Shown piece after piece: positions 16,601 to 26,287 of a stretch of 64,000 nt of DNA (its first letter is position 1; each line of letters starts with the position of its first letter). This DNA comes from Yamagishiella unicocca. Lineage: Eukaryota; Chlorophyta; Chlorophyceae; Chlamydomonadales; Volvocaceae. Position numbers and translations under genes: made by a program. The DNA lies in contig BDSL01000016.1 in NCBI GenBank assembly GCA_003116995.1, positions 1 to 64,000 on the forward strand. The letters run 5' to 3'. Under the pieces are notes generated by a model. It saw only the letters and a list, made by a program, of their open reading frames with translations, searched no databases and was not told the origin of the DNA.

Positions 16601-16889
16601 CCCGGGCTGCTGCCAGAGGCGACAGTACAACACCCGGAAGGTGGTGTTCGCCGCTGGGCCCACCGGCAGGCAAGCCATCGCCGTCGCCGCCGGCGTCACC
16701 CAGGATACCGCTGCCGCCACCATCGCCACCGTCACCCAGGACACCGCTGCCGCCGCCGCCGCCGCTGTCACCTTCCTCCGCCGCAATGGCTGCAGCTGCC
16801 AGGGTGTCCAGCGAGCCCAGCCTCATTGTGTCGAGGCGCTCGTCTATCGTCGCGAGGAACGCCAGCGAGGTTGCGCGCGAGAGGTCCAT
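10629..16889 (-). CDS. Very large bZIP transcription factor, nine exons
   Basis: Exons, high to low: 16889-14569, 14333-14258, 14051-13947, 13724-13641, 13450-12913, 12791-12538, 12272-11409, 11228-11162, 10969-10629. All phases match and give about 1,549 residues. Exon 2 encodes the basic region LRRERNRLAARKCRAKK with the DNA-contacting N-x7-R signature; exon 3 encodes the zipper AQLDSVAARNEELRMQVATL with heptad hydrophobics through LKEVLK. The first exon (about 773 residues) is a disordered region with Gly-Ser, His, Gln and Pro tracts. After the zipper come WDMPGAGSKLPYTADEVLSG, acidic EA repeats, poly-Gln, poly-Gly and poly-Ala stretches, and a conserved-looking tail THPVPVRGASPYGIGTA. A nuclear regulator is expected; targets are unknown. 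Least certain are the start, the GTCTGC donor after 11409 and the last two exons. Confidence 0.85.
11362..11386 (+). repeat. Dispersed GGGCCC-ACTGTAAC repeat, copy 1
   Basis: Contains GGGGCCCACTGTAACGGTTA. Near-identical copies lie at 53622-53645 and 63923-63946. This copy lies in an intron of the minus-strand bZIP gene. Confidence 0.7.
16405..16535. repeat. 9-bp Gly-Ser coding repeat in bZIP exon 1
   Basis: Run of CCGCCGCTG units, which on the minus strand encode a GGS-type tract within the disordered N-terminal part of the bZIP protein. Such tracts change length easily. Confidence 0.85.
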
Positions 16890-16913
16890 GGGTCGGTCGT
16901 CAAGAGGTTGCGC

Positions 16914-17021
16914 TCAGTCCCTGTGGGCCGTCACCGCCGCGGCTGCCTGCTGCTTGGCGTGGTGTTGTTCGAAGCCGATGTCGTGTTCCAGCTGCCGCTG
17001 CTGTACCTCCCGCTGACACTG
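16914..17021 (-). other. In-frame segment upstream of the bZIP start, closed by TGA
   Basis: Directly after a TTTAG acceptor-like site the minus strand reads about 35 residues including EVQQRQLEHDIGFEQHHAKQ, then TGA at 16916-16914, then eight more codons in the same frame to the ATG at 16889. It may be a real upstream exon of the bZIP gene with a nonsense change, an exon spliced differently from the ORF, or an upstream reading frame in the leader. Confidence 0.35.
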
Positions 17022-19895
17022 CTAAATTCGTACTGTTTGTTACTACACACAAAAATGTCCTTCACCAGGACTTCGGACTTGGGAGGGGAGGGCGCTGTGT
17101 TGTAAGTCGCGGCTGCCGCAGTTACTGTATGCCGCAATTACGTTGGCGATGGCAGGTGTGCACACAGCTCCCAAAACTTCGTGCAACGCACTGCCGATAT
17201 CCGATCAGCTGTTGTCGTCCTCCAGCACAGGCTGCTGTGAGAGCAGTGCCGGCAGGGCGCCCACGGTGCCATAATGCAGCTGCTCCAGCCGGGAAGGGTG
17301 GCCCGCTACCGACCTGCCAATACCTGGCTGCTAGTTGCCGCGTTGTAGAGCACCTCTCCATGCATTAGCAGGGCTGGTCCCTTCTCTCCTTCCCAGGCTC
17401 AGCGGAAAATGGGCTTACTACGACCCGTGGGTCACGCACAGCCGCTCTGCTGACGCACTCGCTCGGCGGTATTCGTGAACGTCATTAACAGGGCCAGTGG
17501 GAAGAGGGCGCGATGCCGCACTGCTCCGAAGACATAGGCCTGGTGGCTAATTGCACTGTGAGCGCGGCGACGAGGGGAGGTCTAAGGTCTGCTGCCGCCG
17601 GTTAGCCGGTAACGACGCTGGACAGGTGCCCGCTGCAGCAGGTATACTCGCAGCGGCGCTTACTCGGGCCCGCACGGGCGAACACCACAGTATAGGGCGC
17701 TGGTGATGTTTTTGGGCCCCCTCGTGGGGCGCCCTCAGCTGCCCGAGCACGGTTCTAGCTTGCAGTATATCGAGCCAGTGGCGCGATAGGTTGCCTGGGA
17801 GCCGAGAAGCGTTTGTTGAGGGAAATAGGAGGCCTGCCGTGGAAGGAAAAACGGTTTTTGGCACAGTTTCTCAGAGTAGCCGTTCTTCGTGGCGTCAGTG
17901 GTTTCGGCGCGAGCAGTTTTTGCAGAAGGCATTGCCTGCGCGAGGTGAGTGGGTGCCGCACTTCAACCTACAAAGCGAATAGCTGGGCGCGCTGCTGCCA
18001 AATCGGCATCACGTGAAGCGCAGGGTAGACCCCAGGGTCGCGACCGTTGATGATTGCTGACGTAACCCTTGGATCATTGCAACGAAACATCGTTATGGCC
18101 ATCGTCACAATACGAGTCAGCTGTAAAGGAGCAAGCAGCACAAGAAATATGAGAGTCTCCCCGTTCTCATAGCTCTCATAGCTGGTGCCCTTGAATAATG
18201 CGCCCGCGCCTTGGGTTGACGCCGCCTGGATCGGCCCTGTGCCGTGCACACACATCACAAGACGAGGGAGCTAGGCTTTGTCAGCAGGGTCTGTTCAGCC
18301 CTCTAGCCCATAAAAATTGTACCCGACCCGCGGGTCGTTATGCACATAAGGACGTGCGTCTATGGGACTTCTCGTCACGTCTCCGCTCCAAAGTCACGGT
18401 TAGACACGTCGAGAAATACGTACGCTAAGAAATTCTGCTAATGTACTATACGCTACTTGGACTGTGTGAGGGGTGTGAGGAATGTCCAAAGGGATGGCAA
18501 ACAACCTGCCATGTCAGTGTGAGGAACAACAGGCATGGGAAACAGAAAATGTTGTATCCAACTGAATGTTGTGGAACTCAAAGAAGCTTCACCATGTTGG
18601 TCCAGCAGGGTCCAGCTGGTTGTGGATACATCACGCTGAGATTAAGAGGCAGGGAGCTTTCGTGTGGTCCAAATAATCATAGTTTTTCACGCGGGCAATC
18701 GATGTGCGCCGGCGTTGCGGGGCCCCTGAGTCGCACACTCGCCGAAAGCCCATCCATCTGTTTGTGGATCGAAGCAGCGCCTCGCAGGAGGATAAGATAT
18801 GCGGTAGCTTGACGAAGTAGTTTGGCTTCGCATTTAGGAATTGAAAATTGCGCTCCTTGCCTTACGATGACCGGACGCCTCAGCGGGTGTACGGTAAATA
18901 CAATACAGCTGGTAGTCTCAAACATCACAAGCCTCCTGATCGCCTAGAGAATGAAGCTTCGCAGATGATTATTTATCCAAAATGACGATTTAGTCGGAGT
19001 ATAAGCAGCATTCAAAGTTTTCTCCGCTCCAAGCACTGACTCCCTATGGACCTTATCGGCCAATAGTTTAAGCCCGATCATTATGACTAGTCAGGACCAG
19101 TATGTACGTTCGCCGATGGCGAGCCGCCGTGTTCGGCGGCACGCAATGGGTGTCAGGTGAGCTGGCTTTTCCCACAGCACGGCGCGAAACCCAAGATACT
19201 TATATGCAACGCGTACTCCATTATATACATTACCCAACCTGCGTTGCAGCAATGCGCATTGCAATGAAGACAGTGGGTCGTCTATCTCAAGGTACGCGTA
19301 GACGCTAGGGTTACATAGAGCTCACTTGCCCTTAGAGCCAATAATCAAGCATATGTGGCACATACGCTAGACGTGTCGAGTTGTCGAGCGTGCGACCCGC
19401 GGGCCTCGGTCGCGCAATCCAATTTCGTCGCGCAGAAGCGAACAGCGCACTCTCATGCCTCAACGCAATGTCGAGGGTAGCGCATCTAAAATGTAAATCC
19501 TTATCCCACCCTTTTTCATTCTGGGCTTCCGCTCCGAATACAGGAGCACAGTCTCGCTCATCCACGCAGACCGGGTGGTGAAGGTGGCCCAGCGTGACAG
19601 GTGCGGGACTAGCCTGCCGGCTGGCAAGGGCAAAGCCACAGCTTCGTCGTGTGGCCTTGCAGTGTCTACTCCTCAGGACTGAGATACCCATTGGGCGGGA
19701 TAGCACAGCAGCATCCAAGCCGCAGAGCCGTCGAGGCGAGCGCAGACAAGCGCCGAGTGCCCGCACGGCGCAGCGACTAGCAGCACGACACCCGTGGAAA
19801 TGAATCACATCATGCACGCACCCCTTCCTCCCACTCCTTCCTCCCGCTCCTGCTCGTGCGCCTGCTGCCCCTACTTCCTCGGCATCCGCCCTCAG
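17022..19895. other. Intergenic region between divergent bZIP and EF-hand genes
   Basis: About 2.9 kb with no recognised protein. It must contain the bZIP promoter and the missing first exon(s) and promoter of the EF-hand gene. The stretch 18441-18680 has clearly lower GC and a different texture from its surroundings but no family similarity. Confidence 0.5.
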
Positions 19896-22800
19896 GCCCT
19901 CCGACCCTGCTGCCCGGGAGACCCGCGTGGAGGACCGGCCCATCGTGGCGCGAGTGCACGACAAGATGTTCAAGACGCACGGAGAGGTGGGCGCTGGGCG
20001 GGGGCGGGAGGGGAGGGGGCCGCCCGACCAGTACCCGAACCCCCCTTTTCGCCCACAAGGAGGACCCACCGGCGGGACGGCAGGCGGTGCACGGTTTGTG
20101 GACCTACCGGGCAGTATGCGAAGGATGCCAGAGACGGGTCCTGTGCTATACGAGCGCACACCCGATGCATCGAGGCGGAAACGCAACCCAATAAGGGCAG
20201 ATCTCAAATCCAAACCCAAAACCCAATTCCATACCTCAAGCCGGCCCTCGCTCCTTTTCCCTTCCCTCCCCTCCCCTCCCCTTCTTCCCCTCAGCGAAAC
20301 ACACACGGGTTTCCTCTCATACCCTCCCCGTGTTCCCCTCCCCTCAGCGCTTCGTCCACAAGGTGCTCCGCAGCTACGCCCAGGACGGCAGCGGGCTGCT
20401 CACGCCCGACCAGCTGCGTGAGGCCCTGGACCGGCTGCACCTGGGGCTGGACCGCACGGAGCGAGAGCGCATAGTGGCCAGGGTGATGCCGGACCAGAGC
20501 AGCAAGGTGCGGAGCGGGAGGCGGCAGGAAAACCGGTTACACGATACGGATGGGAGAGCTGGTGCATGCGGAAGGGGACGGGAAGGGGGAGGTTACAAGG
20601 AAAACCTATGTAAAGAAAAGCCGTGTAGAACATACGTTTGGAGGCGCATGCCGGGAGGGGGAAGGGGAGGAAACCCGCAGGGTATGGAGGGGGAGGAGCA
20701 GTGGAACTGATGTCGAGAAGTTTAGGCCGGTCAGTGGCGCAGCCGGCAACGGCTGCAGGAGCAGTGGCTGCCGTAGCAACGACTGCCCTCGATACGGCTA
20801 CACTAGCGACGGCTACGCTAGTAACAGCGGCATCAGACTGTGGGGAGAGCCCAGCGAATGCGGCTCAGCAAGCCACAGCGCTCCGCAAGCACAGGCGGAG
20901 CGATGCAGCCCTGCAGGTGGCGGGCGTCTTAGGAAGCGGTCGACCCACCCAGCGGCAGAGGTTGCGTTGAACTGCGACGAGCAGAAGATAGATAACGGAA
21001 CGGATAGATCCGAAGCGGCCGCTGCTCCGCATTTAGGCCAGATGCGGCAGGGGCTGCAGCACCAGCAACGACCCGCGGGTCTCTATGTTTTCCAGGGCAA
21101 CAAAAAAGGAAGGGAGGAGGCGAAACCCATTTGTGTGGTGGGCGCCATCGCAGGTGCACTACCTGGACTTCATGCGCTCCTTCGAGGTGCCGCAGCCCCT
21201 AGGAGATGAGGCGCTTGCGCTAGCTCGCGGGATCAGCCTGCCGGGGCCGCCCACGGTGCGACCAGGCGGCGGCGGATCCGGTGTCGGCGACGGCGGCAAG
21301 TCGTACTGGAACTGGCAGCGGAACCCCAAGGAGGTGAGCCGCCGCATGCAGCTGGTGTGGGAGCCTTGCACAAAACACACACACCCAGTGCCCGTGCGTA
21401 GTCCCGCCGTGTAGGACTACAGTTCTGAAGCTCCTTGTGGCGGGGATGGGTGCTAGCGTACATCGCCGCTGCATTGTGCCGCTATTTCGTGCCCTAAGCC
21501 TTTTGCTGCGACGACAGGTTCTAGGCCCTCCCAAGAGCCCCGCAGTGGCCTGACAGCTCCCGCCCCCGCCCCCGTGGATTCGCGGATTCTCTTATCAAAT
21601 CCCCCGCCCCCGGCTCCCGGCTCCCCGCCTTTCCCTGCCCTCCAGCGCATTCCGGGCCTGCTGGACGACGTCCGCGAGGGCACCTTCGAGCAGGCACAGA
21701 GCGACTCGCTGCTGACCAGCCTCATGGCCACCAAGCTCAGCCAGTACCGCGACAAGCTGCGGATCGTGTTCCGGCAGATGGACGCCAACCGCAACTCGCT
21801 CATCGACCGGGACGAGTTCGCAAAGGGGGTGAGCGGGTGGCGGGGAAGCCATTGAGGGGGCCAGCCGACCCGAACTTTCTTAATTCTCATGCCGCACCTC
21901 TATTGGCCGCAGCCTGTGAGCACCGTCCTTGCGAGATGTACCCCCCAGGTTGCACTTGCTGGCTTCCACTAAGCCCACCCCTGCCCACCCCACCCCCTCG
22001 CGCCCACAGCTGGCCAAACTGCGCATCAACGTGAGCCGCCCCCAGGCGGACCGCTTATTCGAGCTGTGCGACACGGACCATAGCGGCGCCATTGACTACG
22101 AGGAGTTCGTGGACCGCTTCGATGAACACGGACTGGCCAAGCAAACCACGGACCAGGTGAGTGGACCAGGGCCATGGAGACGATCTCCCGCATTGTAGGC
22201 TTCAACCATGCCATTATTCACGTACCTCGAACGTTATGGCTCTGTCCTAACCCCAGTTCCAATTCCAATTCCAACTTCTCACAGGCTAAAGAACGTCATC
22301 GTGCCGGAGGCAATGGCGTGCCGCTGAGCCAGTCCATGGCCCTCAGCCAGGACGAGGTGTACGGCGCGATGCGGCACCCGATGGTTCTGGAGCTGGCGCG
22401 CAGCCTGTACGGCAAGGGCACCTCTGCCACTGCGGTGTTCCAGCGCCAGGACCTGGCCCGCAGCGGCTTCTTGGACGTGACGGACATGACCTCGTGCTGC
22501 CGGGCGCTGGTGCCTGGTGAGCACCCCTGGGTGGGCGGAAGGACGGGCATATGGGCTCCCTGGAGCATCCGTACTGGGGGGCTGTACCAAACTGTACCGA
22601 AATGGGGTTGTCTCCCTCTACAGGGATAAGCTTACCTTACCCTCTCTCATATGAGGGGTAAGGTAACCGCTTTCATATGAGGGGTAAGGTAACCGCTTTC
22701 AACATGGCCGCCACGCACGTGCCTGCAGCATTCCGTCTAGCCCGCGTGGCCCGTCATCGCCGCCTCGATATGCTCCTGTCACATGTCAACCCGCTCCACA

Positions 22801-23455
22801 GGCATCGACGAGCGGCAGGTGGCTGCGGTGATGTCCTCCCTGGAGCCCTCCAGCACCGGCCACATGGACTACCGGGCCTTCGTGTCCAAGCTGATCGAGG
22901 GAGGGCTCAACCACCCACGACTGCTGCACAGCGCGCCGCCGGGCGGCAAGACGTCCAGCCTCGGTGCCCTCGCGCGCTTTGGAGAGGTGCTCACCGCGCC
23001 GGTGAGTGAGCGGTTGGTTGTTTCGCGGTTGGGCGGTTGAGCGGGCGGAGATGCGGAGTGCCTAAATCACCGCACTTGACCGCCACACGTGTAACCTCAC
23101 TTGGGGTGCCCGGCGCGGCGTGTCTATGGACTGCACTACCATCTTGGCCCGGCCCCGGGCGCCGCCTTACTCAGTCCGACCATCGCCTCTTCCACTCACC
23201 TCTGCCGCGTCTTCTCCCTCGGTCTCCGGGCCTCCCCTGCAGGAAGCCCTCCCCACACCACACACCCGCGCCCTCAGCGCCGTCAGCCTCCTCCGAGACG
23301 ACCCCGCCTCCACCTCCGCCGCCAGGCCTCCGCCCACCACCGCCGTAACCCCTGACCGCAATACCCTGTACAACCTGCACGACGTCGCCATCACGCCCTT
23401 CCTGGAGTCACTCGACCGCGTGGGCTCCTCGGCGGCGGCGGCGACGGCGGCGGCG

Positions 23456-23489
<34 letters not shown>

Positions 23490-24949
23490 GCGATGGCGAC
23501 GCTGCTGGCGGGAGGACGCTGCCTAGCGTCACCCGCAGCGTCGACATGGGCTCGCTGGCTAGGACGCAGCAGCTCTTGCAGCAGCAGCGGCAAGACGCGG
23601 CGGCCGGGACGAGCCGCACCAGCCCGGCCACCAGCAGCCGAGCGCCGACCCACGCGACGGGTGGGTCGCTGCGGCAACGGAGGGGTTGAAGCTGGGCGGC
23701 CGCTTCGGCTCGCCTCGCGACTAGGCCCTGGCAGGCGCTGGTGCTTTGCTACCCACGTCGCACTGCTCGCCCCAACCCCTCACGCCCCCTTTCTTCCCGT
23801 CCTCCGTCCGCCCTCCTCCAGGCCGATTCAGCCGCTTCTGGAACCAACGCTACGCCGACACCTCCTCCATCACCACAGCCGACGCCACCAGCTCGATGTG
23901 CACCCCCCAGGAGGGCACCTGGGTGCGCAAGGGCCAGAACGAGGACTTCCTGCGCTACCAGCGGGACGACCGCGCCCACGAGAACAAGCGGCGGGAACAG
24001 GTGTGTGTATATGTGCTTTTGTGTGTATTTTCGTGCGTATTTCGTGTGTATTTCGTGTGTTTTGATAGTTGAGGGTGCGGGCTACGGTCCAGGCTGGCAG
24101 GTGCAGGATGCGGAAGGGGCTGGTGGTGGGAGGCGGCAGGTGGCGGGCCTGGGTAAACCACACAGCACGGCGTAGGGTGCAGGAGACAGGGGCTGGGAGG
24201 CCGGCAGGGACCCTGCAGGGGCTGGGCCGCTATGCCGGAGGTCTTCCGTCGTAGGCTGTCCATGTCCTTGACCTCCCCCCCCCTGCCTCATCCCCTTCCC
24301 AACTGCGTCGCGCCCCGCAGCTCGCCCAGCGCTGCACCGCCCGCGCGGAAATCGACAACAAGTACTCGGCCCAAGACGACGCCAGCGGGGCGAATGATGG
24401 CAGGCTGGCGGTGGCGAAGGCCGCGAAGCAGAGGTGCGGAGTGGGCTGCGTGGGCTGGGTGGGCTGGGTAGGCTGGGTGGGCTGGGTGGGCTGAATGGGC
24501 TGTGTCGGCTGTGTGGGCTGTGTGGCGGGCTTGCGGGACCACCTGTGGTTGGGGCATTTGCCAGGGGCGAACAAGAAAGGACACGTCCCTGGTGGACGCC
24601 TCGAGCGGCTCGCCGGGGGTCCACCTGGGGCCGCGGGGTGCCCGTCAGAGGCCGGAACAGCAGCTTCAAAACGTGGCAGGTTCGACGCTAGTGCAAGGAT
24701 GACATGCTCTAAAGGGCGGCCCCTGGAGTCAGGATGCGGCAGTCCCGTCCGTTTCAAGCGATCGCCCAACCACATGCTGACGATGGTGATGGTACTGATG
24801 ACGGCCACAGGCACGAGGAGCGGTGCGAGATGTACGACCGGTTACGGCAGATGGAGGACAAGGCTGACCACACGTTCTTCGGCAGGATGCGTCCCTTCCA
24901 CGAGCACAAGGCGGACATTGTGAACACACCCACCCGGTCGTACTGGTAG
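19896..24949 (+). CDS. Multi-EF-hand protein, candidate ciliary protein, N-terminus not found
   Basis: Exons: (19896)-19986, 20348-20506, 21154-21333, 21646-21828, 22010-22156, 22285-22516, 22802-23001, 23243-23660, 23822-24000, 24321-24433, 24811-24949. All phases match; about 680 residues are visible. The frame has no ATG between a stop at 19801 and VEDRPIVARVHDKMF, so at least one exon lies upstream. Two canonical Ca2+ loops are seen, DANRNSLIDRDEF and DTDHSGAIDYEEF, forming one pair; three degenerate EF units flank them (YAQDGSGLLTPDQL, FLDVTDM, SSTGHMDYRAF). The C-terminal third is basic and helical with RFSRFWNQRYAD and NEDFLRYQRDDRAHENK, ending in TPTRSYW. The layout of paired EF-hands plus a charged tail resembles axonemal EF-hand proteins such as EFHB/FAP21 or FAP115, but I cannot assign an ortholog by eye. 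Confidence 0.85.
20591..20650 (+). repeat. Short interspersed intronic repeat, family 1
   Basis: About 60-bp element in intron 2 of the EF-hand gene, starting GGTTACAAGGAAAACC and ending ACATACGTTTGGAGGCGCAT. Other full copies are at 38296-38356 and, inverted, 36804-36866; partial copies are at 2535-2569, 37962-37995, 44067-44106 and 45347-45385. Confidence 0.8.
21573..21600 (+). repeat. Short interspersed intronic repeat, family 2
   Basis: Core GTGGATTCGCGGATTCTCTT, 45 bp before the acceptor of EF-hand exon 4. Copies occur at 27191-27230 (SNW intron 1) and 45416-45456 (cyclic-nucleotide-binding-like gene), all in the sense orientation of the host gene. Confidence 0.8.
22634..22698. repeat. 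26-bp tandem duplication with inverted upstream copy
   Basis: TCATATGAGGGGTAAGGTAA occurs twice head-to-tail, and a TTACCTTACCCTCTC stretch just upstream is its partial inverse, so the transcript could fold into a hairpin. It lies in the intron between EF-hand exons 6 and 7. Confidence 0.7.
24436..24532. repeat. GGGCTG-rich short tandem repeat
   Basis: Repeats of GGGCTGGGTGGGCTG and related forms directly after the splice donor of EF-hand exon 10, within the intron. Confidence 0.8.
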
Positions 24950-26287
24950 GCGAGCCCGGTGTGCTTCAAACACGCGACTGGCGCTGAAAGTATTTTTGGG
25001 CGGACGGTCTCATTGCCCAAATTGATGATGTCTTCTGCTGTTACGCCTCGGTGTGGTAATGGTAGATGGCGATGGTGCTGATGATGGTGATCGCGGCAGG
25101 AGATGCGCTTAGGCGAGCCTGTGGTGATTGTATCAAGGCGGTGTCCGGGTTCCTTTCGTCAGGTTTCGTCAGCGGTGCTATCGGAGAGAAAGCCGGATGT
25201 TCGGTGTACCCGTAAGCCCCGCGATCCCGACCGCGGCCATCCTGCCACGCTGGCACCACGTCTGGTCTTTGGTTGCCAGAGCCTATCAACCCTCGGAAAG
25301 GGGGACCCAGACGCGAAAGCTTCATCGATTCCATGTACCCCAATTTCGGAGGAGGCGAACGACCAGCAGCGACACCTTCGTTGTGTCTGAAAGTGTTCCT
25401 GAGAGAGGAGACGCGCGCTCTGGTCCTTGATGCACCGTCCTCCAGGCCGGTGCATCAAGCGGTTGCGGCAGCCATCACCAGACACCGCAGTCCGCGGTCC
25501 GCATACAGGCTTAGCTGGGCGTCGTGATGAGGGAACAGTGCGGAAAGTGGGACGTAAGTAACACTAAATGGGATGTTTAATTGGCTTTCAAGTTCCACAT
25601 ACTGGGCTTACTTCGTGCAGCGCGCGCTGAGTTAGCTGCACGTGTGCGCTAGCAGGCACAGCGTGCGCGAGATTCCGTACTGGGGACTTGTCGTAAGCTT
25701 TGACCTGGTTGCGCGATGCACGCTGATGCACGGAAGGGGTTGCGTGGCCTGAGAAGTACAGGTTGCACATGCGTATGGCACGATGCTTTACAACCCAATC
25801 TGATAGCCATTAGTTACCAAGTCTATATCTGTACAGTAGTTCTTGGCGTTTCGCGCTATTATGTCGTTCACGCCTATTTTGTAAGCACACTGGCCCTTGG
25901 GTCGCGGCCCCATAACGTACGCGCCGCCAGCAAAGATTCCCACTCACGTATTTAGTGGTATCGAAAGATGACGCCACAGCGTCCTGAGCGTGTCAGCGCT
26001 GTAAGAGCACAACCCAATATCATGTAACATGATTCATGTTACCCCCCACTGCCCCACAAATGGCATGCCAGTACTACCTTTGATGCATACAACCTTTCTA
26101 TACACAGCTGAATAACTTACGTAGGTATATATCAAGACACAACTAGCAACAGCAGGGTCCACGCCGCCCCGGTGTCAGCCAGCGTTCTGTCCTTTCACGT
26201 TTCGATACCAGTTTTCAAAAAGGTTGAAGGTCAACCCTTAGGCTGCCTCTTTTATAGCCGGCCGAAGCCGGCTGCTTAGCACTACCC
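24950..26287. other. Intergenic region before the SNW gene
   Basis: 1.3 kb without a recognised gene. It holds the 3' end of the EF-hand transcript and the SNW promoter. About 40 bp before the SNW start is a TTTTATAG box, followed by an AGCCGG/CCGGCT inverted repeat. Confidence 0.5.

Noticed and set aside
18441..18812. Cys-rich plus-strand ORF in an AT-richer patch
   Set aside because: No signal peptide, domain or splice context; sequence texture looks like intergenic or foreign insert rather than a gene of this genome.
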